Positions 7,546-15,285 of a stretch of 38,853 nt of DNA are shown here, piece by piece. A program made the translations under genes and the position numbers. Positions within the stretch are counted from its first letter, which is position 1, and each line of letters opens with the position of its first letter. Source of the stretch: Atopobium sp. (GTDB lineage Bacteria; Actinomycetota; Coriobacteriia; Coriobacteriales; Atopobiaceae); NCBI GenBank assembly GCA_015258715.1, contig JABZHR010000009.1, positions 1 to 38,853 of the forward strand, in the 5' to 3' direction. The notes beneath the pieces were generated by a model. The model saw only the letters and a program-made list of their open reading frames with translations, did not search any database and was not told the origin of the DNA.

Positions 7546-9672
7546 TTAGTCGTGCCATGGTTCAACAGGCCATTCGTTGCCCGTGAGGCTCCAATTCTTC
7601 ATGTCGTTGGCGTCGCCGTTAATGACAAACTCCCTGACAAAGATGTCTCGCTTGCCGTTTGAAATGGTCTCGATGTAATAGCGAGGACGAACATCTCCCT
7701 CGTGGACCTCATCAAGTGGCGTTGTGTAGTTAGAAAGTGTCTGCTGGTCAACACCCATGTCCTTCAGGGTTTGGGCCAAAATGTCATAGTGCCAGACAGG
7801 TGCGTCAGAAATCTGCATAGGCTGAGCCGCCTCTTCAGCAGTCTGACCTGCAGGCTTGTACATGATTACTGGAGCGGAAGGTGTCTGAATATCGCCGCCC
7901 GTCAAGTACCAATCACCATGGTCAGCGGTAATGATGAAAGACGTATTCTCATACACTCCCAAACGCTTGAGCTCAGCGATGTAGGCTTCAACAATTCTGT
8001 AAGCCGCGATGGTTTGCTCGTCAACGTTTTGCTTACTTGGATCTTCAGTGCGCTCAACGTTGCGATCAAGCGTGTAAGGTGGATGCGAGCCAAACAGATG
8101 AATGAAACGGAATGAACCGTTCTGACCAGTATTGTCAATCGAGAGTCCGTAGTGCTGCAGCTCCTGATAATACTTGAGATCGTCCTCGGTGTATGGCTGT
8201 GAAGAGAGATCAACTTCGTCCATGTTGACTGACTTGCGCATGCGCATATTAAGATCCTCGGTATAATACCAGAATCGAGGCTTAAACACCCAAGGCATGT
8301 CCCTGCAGAACGCCGTCTTATAGAGAATGCGCAGTGCACCAAAAACATCCAGCTGATTATCAAGTCCCCTACCAACAGGTGGATGGTAGTTAACGGAATA
8401 TTTCTGAGCTGTTCCTCTATAACGGTTGTAATTGAGCTGGTCGGTGTACAGGCCAGCCTCAAATCCAGCATTCTGGATATCCCTGAGATACTGATCACTC
8501 TGTGCCCAGTTATAAACAAACTCGTTGAAATTCTCGCCAGGCTGAGGACGTGTTCCAAAAAGCAGCGATGGTACACCATATCGAGTAGGAATCATAGAAC
8601 CTACAGAGTTTCTATACCACGTAAATCCTGTTAAACCGGCAAATGTCTCTGGACGTTCATCGTAGAGTCTCTGAACAAAGGCGGTGTCGGTAGTATCAAG
8701 GACAAACACCACGACGTTCTTCTTGGAGGAAACGTTGTAGAGGCCCTCGCGCGTTGCGATAACCTGCTGGTTTTCGGCATGAGCATCTATCGACGCTGCG
8801 ATTGAAGGACCCCAGAGACTTGCAACGCCCACTGTCTGGACAATGATAAGAGCGGTTGCGGTTACTAGAAGACCTGTTCTAAGCTGACGTGCTTTTAGGA
8901 GCGAGAAGGCCACTGCAGCTGCAATGATTGCCAGCCAGATGAGGCCAGAGACAATCATTTGGGTTGTGAAGTCTGACCAAATAACCTCGTGACCATCTGC
9001 AAGTGGCATACCACCGTTCAAGAATACTGCCTGAACGTATGACGCCACACCGACGGCGCCTACAAATGCAACGGCAACGTTAAACACACGCTTACGCAGG
9101 AGTGATAAAAGCACTGTAAGAATGATCGTAAGGATAAGACCTGCAATAATAACGGGACCTGCAACATCGTTGAGGTTGAAAGAAAGGTCTCGCGCATTGC
9201 TTGCCACCAGCTCAAGTGGGGCTACGACCAAGATAGTAAAGACAGTAAAGAAAGAGACAAGAAATGCGACACCAATACGACCCTTAGGTTTGAGGGTTCC
9301 CTCTTTTTGTTCCTTGAGACGAACAGCTTCTGCTGCAAGGATTTCTTTCATCTGAACGTTTGCAGCTTCTGCACCTTTGGCGTCAACCTTGTGAACTTTG
9401 CCTTCGACAATCTTATTGGCGTTCTCATCAATCTTAAGCAGACGGAAGAGCACCTTACGAGAGCGCCTAAACGCAACGCCAAGGACCGCAGAGAGTGCAA
9501 CTACAACTGCTGCCAGCGCCTGGATGGTGTAGGTCATGACAGATGGGTCAACGTAAGCCTGCGCTGTTGCAGGCAGAAGAGCCCACCATACAAATGTCAG
9601 TACTGCGACAAAAAACGCTCCATGAAGGAAGGACGCGCTGCTTTGAATAGCGGCGCTGCAAGAGTTTCTCAT
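7546..9672 (-). CDS. Membrane sulfatase/phosphoglycerol-transferase-fold enzyme (LtaS-like superfamily)
   Basis: The N-terminal half has about five to six membrane segments (for example in residues 15-60 and 120-280). The C-terminal half is an alkaline-phosphatase-superfamily catalytic domain, expected outside the membrane. VVVFVLDTTD has the metal-binding Asp326, SMIPTRYGVPSLLFG the probable nucleophile Thr363, FRFIHLFGSHPPYT a His region, and ITADHGD the Asp584-His585 metal pair. Family members transfer phosphoglycerol or phosphoethanolamine, or hydrolyse sulfate esters. Given the upstream glycerophosphotransferase fusion, a role in a glycerophosphate-type envelope polymer is plausible but inferred. 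The start is uncertain: ATG 9672 is used, 16 bases after the upstream stop, without a clear ribosome site; GTG 9696, overlapping the upstream stop region, is an alternative. Translational coupling is likely. Confidence 0.75.
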   Translation of the reverse strand: MRNSCSAAIQSSASFLHGAFFVAVLTFVWWALLPATAQAYVDPSVMTYTIQALAAVVVALSAVLGVAFRRSRKVLFRLLKIDENANKIVEGKVHKVDAKGAEAANVQMKEILAAEAVRLKEQKEGTLKPKGRIGVAFLVSFFTVFTILVVAPLELVASNARDLSFNLNDVAGPVIIAGLILTIILTVLLSLLRKRVFNVAVAFVGAVGVASYVQAVFLNGGMPLADGHEVIWSDFTTQMIVSGLIWLAIIAAAVAFSLLKARQLRTGLLVTATALIIVQTVGVASLWGPSIAASIDAHAENQQVIATREGLYNVSSKKNVVVFVLDTTDTAFVQRLYDERPETFAGLTGFTWYRNSVGSMIPTRYGVPSLLFGTRPQPGENFNEFVYNWAQSDQYLRDIQNAGFEAGLYTDQLNYNRYRGTAQKYSVNYHPPVGRGLDNQLDVFGALRILYKTAFCRDMPWVFKPRFWYYTEDLNMRMRKSVNMDEVDLSSQPYTEDDLKYYQELQHYGLSIDNTGQNGSFRFIHLFGSHPPYTLDRNVERTEDPSKQNVDEQTIAAYRIVEAYIAELKRLGVYENTSFIITADHGDWYLTGGDIQTPSAPVIMYKPAGQTAEEAAQPMQISDAPVWHYDILAQTLKDMGVDQQTLSNYTTPLDEVHEGDVRPRYYIETISNGKRDIFVREFVINGDANDMKNWSLTGNEWPVEPWHD

Positions 9673-9688
9673 GGTAGAAGTTGTTGTT

Positions 9689-11725
9689 TTAGTCACGAGA
9701 AACACCGTCCTCATCAGTTGTCTTTGTGGCGTCTTTAGTGGAGCTGACGGCGTCGCTTTTCTCGGCGTCGTCTGCAGCGTCCGCAGCAGCGTTCTTCTTG
9801 GTAGTAGCGTCGCCTGCAACCTCAGCAGCGTCCTCCTCCTGGTGCGCCAAAACGCGCTCGAGGATGAACTTACCTGCGGCCTCTCCGCCGTGGCCAAGGT
9901 TGAAGATCATGTTGTTACGAATCTCTTCAATCTTGTGTGACCAGCTATCGGTCTCCTCAAGCATCTGCGCAACCGCGTCGCCCAGGCCCGAGAGGTCCTT
10001 AGGATCAAAGCTGCGGCCAATCTCATTCCTGAGCGTAATGTCGCAGGGATCCGAATGAATCTTACTCCAATCAGGGTTGTTCTCCTTCATTGCGGTGTCA
10101 ATGAAAACCGACGGCTTGAGCGTGGTAAACGAGAACTCCTCAGCAACACTCGACCAGTCAGTAAAGAGCAGGTCAGCCGAGAGAACCGAAGTGTTGGAGC
10201 TGAAGTCGGTCTCAAAGGAGAGCTCCTCTGGGTCCGCGTCAGCGTAGCGAGCAAGAATCTCCTCCATACGGGCAGGATAGCGCTTCAAATACTCTGGGTG
10301 TGGGCGGACCACAATGCGCCAGCCACGGCCCATGAGCTGCTCAAGCAGGCCGTCAAGGCAGCTGTCCATCAAGTTGTCGTACTGCCACGAAGGACCAATC
10401 AGCAACAGGGGTTTCTCGCCAGGTTTGCGCTGACCCAGATTCTGCTTCTGGTAGTTCTTGATTGACCTGTCGAGAAGATCGTAGCCAATAGCAGGCTTTC
10501 TTTTAGATGGCGTACCGTAGTACTTCTCGACCAGCTCAAGATCATGCTGCTGATGAGGGCCAACGCAGAGGACGTCGTCGTAGTAGGTGTACTCGTTGCG
10601 CGTTGAGGTAACCGTCATGGAAGTCATGTGGTGGCACATATACATGTACTCAGCGTCTTTACGCACGTAGGAGCGCTTCATGTAGGAGCTCTCCAGGTCG
10701 CCGAGGGAGGTAACCACAACGTCGGCATCCAGCTTCATAAAGAGCGTGATGAGACGACGCTGACCCAAGTAATACGGAATCAGACGAGGCTGCTGTTTTG
10801 CCAGCTCAAAGACCTGGTCGTTAGGGTCAGAGGTGACGTAGTGAATACGAATGTCAGAATTTGCCAGCAGCCACTCGATGGCGCCCTGGAAGTACTTGTA
10901 GAAACCACTTGACTCGGAATAGAAAACCAGGTGCTTGCCGATGGTATCAAAGAAGCGCTTGTAGTCCTCTTTTTCGCGAGCGGCATGAGGATCGCGCTGG
11001 AACCACTTGTGAGTGGACTTGGTTGCTGCGTCCATTGCCTCAAACTCATCGCGAGCAGCGTTGAGATCGTCGTAATCAACCTGCTTACGAGGGTCAATGA
11101 TGATGTTGCAGACAATTTGGACCAGGATTGAGAGAAGGTTTGAGCAGACCCAATAGAACGCCATGCCACAGACAACGTAGACTGCAAGTACCAGCGACAT
11201 TGCAATAGAAAGGCCGTTTGTGGTGTTCTTCTCAGCACGAGACTGCTCGCGCTGAAGTGGGTTCAGCTTGTTGGAAGCAAGGCCAAGAGCAACCGAGGAC
11301 AAAGCTGCTGCCAGTGGCATAATCCAGGTGATACCACCGTCGATGATTGGGGTCATGCCCAAAAACTCTGTGCCAGGTGCGCCAGAATCAGTGATGCCAT
11401 GGATAACGTCAACTAGGCCAAACAGGATGACTACCTGGATTGCCAGAGGAATAAGACTCAATAGCGGGTGATAACCTGCCTTTTTGTTGAGCTCGTTGGA
11501 GCGCTCCTCGATGGTCTCCCTGTCGCCGAAGTAGCGAGTCTTCAAACGGAAGGTCTCGGGCATAAGGCGCACCATAACAATAGAGTTTTGTTGCGTCCAA
11601 AGTGCCAGAGGCATCAGGATGATTTTAGTTGCAAGGGTAAAAAGAAAGATTGCAGCCCACCAACTGCCGGTCAAGTCGTATGCGGGCTGAACGATAAGTG
11701 AAAATACGTGCGCAAGTTGCTCCAT
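9689..11725 (-). CDS. Fusion of YidC/Oxa1-type membrane insertase with CDP-glycerol glycerophosphotransferase-like domain
   Basis: Residues 1-225 are a YidC/Oxa1/Alb3 module with five membrane segments: an N-terminal helix then TKIILMPLALWTQQN, a cytosolic helical hairpin with MVRLMPE, and three later helices up to about Ile212. The conserved groove Arg of YidC (R in 'iR.lilPl') appears to be Lys34. A linker (225-265) leads to a domain of about 350 residues similar to TagB/TagF-type CDP-glycerol:glycerophosphate transferases. It shows a possible catalytic His in YMCHHMTS, LLIGPSWQYDN, VVRPHPEYLKRYP and SADLLFTDWSSVAEEFSF (the 'tDySSv..df' nucleotide-binding motif). A hydrophilic Ala/Asp/Lys tail (about 635-678) ends the protein. 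The ATG at 11725 follows GAAGG. It sits upstream of the sulfatase-fold gene with 16 bases between. There is no rnpA/rpmH context, so this is probably a second YidC-like protein, not the housekeeping insertase. Confidence 0.85.
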   Translation of the reverse strand: MEQLAHVFSLIVQPAYDLTGSWWAAIFLFTLATKIILMPLALWTQQNSIVMVRLMPETFRLKTRYFGDRETIEERSNELNKKAGYHPLLSLIPLAIQVVILFGLVDVIHGITDSGAPGTEFLGMTPIIDGGITWIMPLAAALSSVALGLASNKLNPLQREQSRAEKNTTNGLSIAMSLVLAVYVVCGMAFYWVCSNLLSILVQIVCNIIIDPRKQVDYDDLNAARDEFEAMDAATKSTHKWFQRDPHAAREKEDYKRFFDTIGKHLVFYSESSGFYKYFQGAIEWLLANSDIRIHYVTSDPNDQVFELAKQQPRLIPYYLGQRRLITLFMKLDADVVVTSLGDLESSYMKRSYVRKDAEYMYMCHHMTSMTVTSTRNEYTYYDDVLCVGPHQQHDLELVEKYYGTPSKRKPAIGYDLLDRSIKNYQKQNLGQRKPGEKPLLLIGPSWQYDNLMDSCLDGLLEQLMGRGWRIVVRPHPEYLKRYPARMEEILARYADADPEELSFETDFSSNTSVLSADLLFTDWSSVAEEFSFTTLKPSVFIDTAMKENNPDWSKIHSDPCDITLRNEIGRSFDPKDLSGLGDAVAQMLEETDSWSHKIEEIRNNMIFNLGHGGEAAGKFILERVLAHQEEDAAEVAGDATTKKNAAADAADDAEKSDAVSSTKDATKTTDEDGVSRD

Positions 11726-12200
11726 AAACAAACCTTCTACGAGAAAACTCAACAGAAGCCAACAAGACCTAAAACCTAAAACCTAAAACCTAAAACCTGC
11801 AAAACCTAAAACCTGCGAAACCAATGGAATTCATGGCAAACTAAAAGAAAGCTACGATGTCTCAATGAAGTTTGCAGTATCTAAAGTTAACCTTAAGAAA
11901 CCATTTGTGCATAACTAATTTATGGTATCAAAAAACGCTATTTATCGGCAGTTTAAAGCGATCAATCAAAATGTAAAATCTTTAATTTGAATGGACAAAA
12001 TTTATTCATAAATTGTTCTTTTTTAAATCATTCTATAAAAGTTACGTAGGCAATTGTCTTTCTCGTTAATCAAAATTTAACCCCTGAAATGGTATTTTAT
12101 TTAATTTTTGGGTTGCAATCGCGGGTCTGCTGGCTAAAATACTCTCCATGTTATTTTTAATATTCGGCGCATTAGAGCGCTTTTGAAATGAGGAGATTCT
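11726..12200. other. AT-rich intergenic region between divergent genes
   Basis: This 475-base stretch separates the insertase fusion (leftward) and the AraC-type regulator (rightward). Next to the fusion gene it holds a heptanucleotide array (11767-11822). The remainder is very AT-rich (11930-12110) with no open frame of note and no convincing terminator. It must contain both promoters, but no -35/-10 pair is clear enough to call. GAGGAG at 12190-12195 is the ribosome site for the AraC-type gene. Confidence 0.5.
11767..11822. repeat. Heptanucleotide tandem repeat (ACCTAAA)n upstream of the insertase fusion gene
   Basis: Four perfect ACCTAAA units (11767-11794) are followed by imperfect units ACCTGCAAA, ACCTAAA and ACCTGCGAAACC. 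On the coding strand of the leftward fusion gene it reads as repeated TTTAGGT, ending about 42 bases before the start codon. A short perfect tandem array at this place can change in unit number by slipped-strand mispairing and so alter promoter spacing or leader length. Confidence 0.85.
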
Positions 12201-13010
12201 ATGCAGGCTAATCTGCAGGAGCTAAAAGAGACCTATTCGCGGCAGACGTATAGCGTGTTTTCGATCAACCGCCAACAGAAGATTGCTGACTCCCAAGTTA
12301 CCTTTTCGCTTGCTCATTCTGTTTTCATCATTCCTGTTTTTGGAGCTGCCGAGATTACTATTGGTGGAAATGAATTTGTCTGCGAAGGAACCACGGTTGT
12401 ACATGTTCCTGCAGGTCAGACCGTAACATATCGAACCCTTTACGGACGCTCGTTTGACCATGTAAACATCTACTATGATGGCATTCAGGGCGATGTCACC
12501 AGCCCAATCTTCAATGCCTATGCATTTGATCCTCAGGGATTCGACCGCATTCTTGATAAGGTGCTTGACCTGGAAAAACTTAACACCACCCCATCGCTGG
12601 ACAATCGTGTTGCTCAGATTGTCAATGGCACCGAGCTCATCAAGTCTATGTTCCTACTCACCAACAGCCAAAAGGTTCAGGAGAGCATGGCCGAGGCTCG
12701 CACGTATATTGAGCTCCACTTTGCAGATCCAATTACCATCCCTGGCCTGGCTAAACGTTGCGGAATGAGCACTCAGCGTTTCTCCAACAATTTTGTCCAA
12801 ACATTTGGCGTTCGCCCAATGACATTCATCATTGCAAAGCGTCTTGATCATGCTCAACAGCTGCTTCAATCTGGCCTTTCTGTGCGCGAGACTTCCGAGG
12901 CAGTTGGCTATAGCGATCCGTTCTACTTCAGCAGACTATATAAGAAGCACATGGGCGTTACGCCTCAAGACGTTCATGACAGCTATGAGGGAAACGTCCT
13001 GATTAAGTAG
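12201..13010 (+). CDS. AraC/XylS-family transcriptional regulator
   Basis: This 269-residue activator-type regulator has an N-terminal cupin-like sensing domain: SVFIIPVFGAAEITIGGNEFVCEGTTVVHVPAGQ (split here as HSVFIIPVFG and VVHVPAGQTVTY) about residues 35-90. The C-terminal double helix-turn-helix (about 165-262) has ITIPGLAKRCGMSTQRFSN and VRETSEAVGYSDPFYFSRL followed by YKKHMGVTPQD, the AraC signature. The ligand is probably a sugar or related metabolite but is not identifiable. The ATG at 12201 follows ATGAGGAG. It is convergent with the dehydrogenase/KdgT-like operon and ends at its own terminator (13099-13131). Control of that nearby operon is possible but only suggested by position. 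Confidence 0.9.
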   Translation: MQANLQELKETYSRQTYSVFSINRQQKIADSQVTFSLAHSVFIIPVFGAAEITIGGNEFVCEGTTVVHVPAGQTVTYRTLYGRSFDHVNIYYDGIQGDVTSPIFNAYAFDPQGFDRILDKVLDLEKLNTTPSLDNRVAQIVNGTELIKSMFLLTNSQKVQESMAEARTYIELHFADPITIPGLAKRCGMSTQRFSNNFVQTFGVRPMTFIIAKRLDHAQQLLQSGLSVRETSEAVGYSDPFYFSRLYKKHMGVTPQDVHDSYEGNVLIK

Positions 13011-13098
13011 CTGTCGTTTAAGACTGCCTGTTGCTACTTGCAGAAATTACGCACCCAATTACTTGTGGCAAAGCTGATCGCAAGTTTTATTGCAAATC

Positions 13099-13131
13099 AA
13101 AGGGTCAGAACGTTCCGCTCTGACCCTTTTT
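13099..13131 (+). terminator. Terminator of the AraC-type gene
   Basis: AAAGGGTCAGA (13099-13109) pairs perfectly with TCTGACCCTTT (13119-13129), followed by further T residues. It lies 88 bases after the stop codon. Confidence 0.9.
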
Positions 13132-13201
13132 GCATAATCAGGTCATAAAATGCATTCCTGTGAATACGTAATTTTTGAGCTCAAAATTATGTGCCAAAAA
13201 A

Positions 13202-13349
13202 GGTAAAAAACCCGTTTAGTTGGAAATGAAAATTGAAAATTAGCTGTTTTATCTCCAACTAAGACGATTTTTTACCGCGTCAAAAACTTTTATCTGGGCA
13301 AACGTTGTATGCAGAAAAATGAAACCTCCAACTAAACGCATTTTTTACC
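13202..13349. repeat. Three copies of a 23-bp element, one inverted
   Basis: The unit has the form TCCAACTAA, then a 5-base variable part, then TTTTTTACC. It is found reversed at 13202-13224 and direct at 13254-13276 and 13327-13349. The first and second can pair as a long hairpin around a 29-base spacer. Each copy differs from the others at only a few central positions. Its function is unknown; it does not match a terminator layout for either neighbour. Confidence 0.85.
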
Positions 13350-13469
13350 ACTTGGAGACTTATTTGAGCATTTTCTGGAAGAATCTGAGGCATCCACTGC
13401 CCCTCCATCAGCCGCCCATCGCCATTCTTCGAGCAACTCTTGCATGGAGTCAATGCTGTTTCGCAGCAC

Positions 13470-13503
13470 AAAAAATCCCAGCACCACTAGGTGCTGGGAT
13501 TTT
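13470..13503 (-). terminator. Terminator of the dehydrogenase/permease operon
   Basis: AAAATCCCAGCACC (13472-13485) pairs perfectly over 14 bases with GGTGCTGGGATTTT (13490-13503) around a 4-base loop. Read leftward it ends in six T. It starts 22 bases beyond the permease stop codon. Confidence 0.92.
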
Positions 13504-13524
13504 GTGCTTGAACTGTAGAACTTG

Positions 13525-14520
13525 TTAAGCAGCCTCAACAACTTTCTCTGAAGTGTTGTCTTTCTTAGCAAAATGCTCAGCGACATAACCAGTAATCAGT
13601 GGTGTCAGGATTGCAGTAACGATAACTGCAGCTGCTACCTGTGCGTTTGCTGTTGCAAGAACAGCGCCGCCATACAGGGCTGGGTTAGCCTCTGCCATAG
13701 CAGCAGGTGTAAGTGCATTTGCACCTGCGCAGGAAGAAATAGCAACACCAGCAATACCAGATCCGCCAGTTGCACGATCAACAAAGTAGTTGATAAAGCC
13801 ACCGCAAACGGAGCAGATAACTCCAAGCAGAATACCTGCAGGACCAGCCATGATGAGGGAATCGAACTTCATAGTAGTTCCCATAGCAAAGAAGGTCATA
13901 ACAATAATAGCTGGCAGCGCGCTGGTCAGCATCTTCTTCATGGATGGGAAGAAGTTGCCAAGCAGAATACCAATAATAATTGGAAGAACCGCACCAAGCA
14001 AAGACCAGTTAATTGGGGACTGACCAGTTGCACCAAGAGCAAGCATGGTAACTGGAGGGCCAACTACCAGCGTAGTAATTGCAACTGCACCCTGCTCATA
14101 CTCGTTGCCATAATCAGCCATCAGGCCTGCATACATGGAGTTGTTTGCACCAGAGCAAGCAGCAAGGATAACCATAGAAGACAGGCCAAGCAGATTGTCG
14201 TTCAGGAAGAACAGAACGGCCAGACCTAGAGCAACGCAGAAAATTACCTTAGAAATGATGATGATTGCACCGCGAAGTGCAGCCTTAGGTGCGCTCTTGA
14301 ACGAAATTGTTGCACCAACACACAACATGAAAGCGCCAACCAGAGCAGCAGTACCCTTAACGGTCATTGCGGCAGTAAAGCTACCAAGCGTTGGAAAAAC
14401 GTCTGGAAAAACTGTGTTCATGAAAACGCCGAGCAACAGTGGTACCAGAATGTTTGCACCTGGAATGCGGCCCAGAGCCTTAAATGGGTGCTGGATGGAG
14501 ATTGGTTCTTTTTCAGCCAT
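13525..14520 (-). CDS. kdgT: 2-keto-3-deoxygluconate permease family protein (KdgT-like)
   Basis: This integral membrane transporter of about ten helices (331 residues, normal for the family) imports 2-keto-3-deoxygluconate in the characterised enterobacterial members. The supporting pattern is IPGANILVPLLLGVFMNTVFP near the start (split: IPGANILVPLL), FMLCVGATISFKSAPKAALRG, AACSGANNSMYAGLMADYG and the C-terminal SSCAGANALTPAAMAEANP. The paired 'C.GANN'/'CAGAN' segments are typical of KdgT. The ATG at 14520 is preferred: GGTGGAG lies just upstream, while GTG 14529 would fall inside that site. It starts 9 bases after the dehydrogenase stop, in one operon. The actual substrate is not proven; no KdgK or KdgA homologue is in the window. 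Confidence 0.85.
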   Translation of the reverse strand: MAEKEPISIQHPFKALGRIPGANILVPLLLGVFMNTVFPDVFPTLGSFTAAMTVKGTAALVGAFMLCVGATISFKSAPKAALRGAIIIISKVIFCVALGLAVLFFLNDNLLGLSSMVILAACSGANNSMYAGLMADYGNEYEQGAVAITTLVVGPPVTMLALGATGQSPINWSLLGAVLPIIIGILLGNFFPSMKKMLTSALPAIIVMTFFAMGTTMKFDSLIMAGPAGILLGVICSVCGGFINYFVDRATGGSGIAGVAISSCAGANALTPAAMAEANPALYGGAVLATANAQVAAAVIVTAILTPLITGYVAEHFAKKDNTSEKVVEAA

Positions 14521-14529
14521 GTACTCCAC

Positions 14530-15285
14530 CTAGTCCATTACGATGCCGCCGTCGCAGTCGCCAATCTCACCGTTGACGAAGCTAGCAGCGTCGGAAGCAA
14601 AGAACAGAATCATCTGAGCTGGCTCAGATGGCTGAGCAGGACGGCCCAAAGGAATGATGCTGATGACCTTGTTGTACTTCTCAGGATCGTTGGAAAGTGC
14701 AGTGGTCATGCCAGTAATGGTGAAGGATGGGCAGACAGCGTTACAAGAGATGCCGTACTTACCGCCCTCTTTAGCGATAGCCTTGGTGAATCCGTTAACA
14801 CCAGCCTTGGAAGCAGCGTAAGCAACGGTGCCAAGCAGGCCGCCGCCAATCTTACCAGCAACAGAAGAAACGTTGACGATGCGAGCGCCGCCACGGTCAA
14901 TGAAGTGCTGCCAGAGAGCATGGGTCAGGTTGTAAGTACCAGTAAGGTTGGTGTTGATAGTCTTAGCCCACTCAACATCGTCGACCTCTGCAAAAGGAAC
15001 AGTGCTTACGCGACCTGCGCAGTTGATAAGAACGTTAACGTCGCCGCACTCTTCAAGAATGCGAGCAACAGTCTTCTTAACTGCCTCGCCATCAGAAATG
15101 TCCATGAAGAAGAAATAGTTTCCCTCGCCAAGTTCCTGAACAAACTTCTGGCCAACCTCCTCCTTATCGAAAGAGCAAACAACTACGTGTCCGCCACCTG
15201 CGACGACACCCTTGGAAATCTCAGCGCCGATGCCTGAGTTACCGCCGGTGACCAGTACGAGCTTACCGGTAAAATCAAATGCCAT
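14530..15285 (-). CDS. Short-chain dehydrogenase/reductase (possible KduD-type)
   Basis: This classical SDR of 251 residues uses NAD(P)H. Motifs in order are LVTGGNSGIG (Rossmann nucleotide loop), FMDISD, NVLINCAG (NNAG equivalent), IVNVSSVAG with the catalytic Ser, and YAASK with the catalytic Tyr-Lys. NAVCPSFTITGM and a C-terminal INGEIGDCDGG-type tail (here FVNGEIGDCDGG) follow. The KdgT-like permease downstream makes a KduD-like role (2-dehydro-3-deoxygluconate 5-dehydrogenase) reasonable, but SDR substrates cannot be read from sequence. The ATG at 15285 follows AAAGGAG; an upstream in-frame ATG at 15312 has no such site. It is the first gene of the operon. Confidence 0.87.
   Translation of the reverse strand: MAFDFTGKLVLVTGGNSGIGAEISKGVVAGGGHVVVCSFDKEEVGQKFVQELGEGNYFFFMDISDGEAVKKTVARILEECGDVNVLINCAGRVSTVPFAEVDDVEWAKTINTNLTGTYNLTHALWQHFIDRGGARIVNVSSVAGKIGGGLLGTVAYAASKAGVNGFTKAIAKEGGKYGISCNAVCPSFTITGMTTALSNDPEKYNKVISIIPLGRPAQPSEPAQMILFFASDAASFVNGEIGDCDGGIVMD

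Larger units (their letters stand above)
13011..13524. other. Intergenic region between convergent genes, holding two terminators and a three-copy repeat
   Basis: This 514-base gap contains the regulator's terminator (13099-13131), three copies of a 23-bp repeat (13202-13349) and the leftward terminator of the permease gene (13470-13503). Bases 13350-13470 are less AT-rich and could be a decayed coding fragment, but no frame gives a recognisable protein. Confidence 0.5.

Noticed and set aside
11767..11822. Telomere-like appearance of the (TTTAGGT)n array
   Set aside because: The unit differs from known telomere repeats, the array is short and lies between ordinary genes; a slippage-prone tandem repeat is the simpler reading.
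13202..13349. CRISPR array
   Set aside because: There are only three copies, one inverted, with unequal spacing (29 and 50 bases) and no cas genes.
13332..13586. Small leftward open frame of 84 codons beyond the permease gene
   Set aside because: It crosses the permease terminator and overlaps the permease gene, has no ribosome site and gives no recognisable protein.
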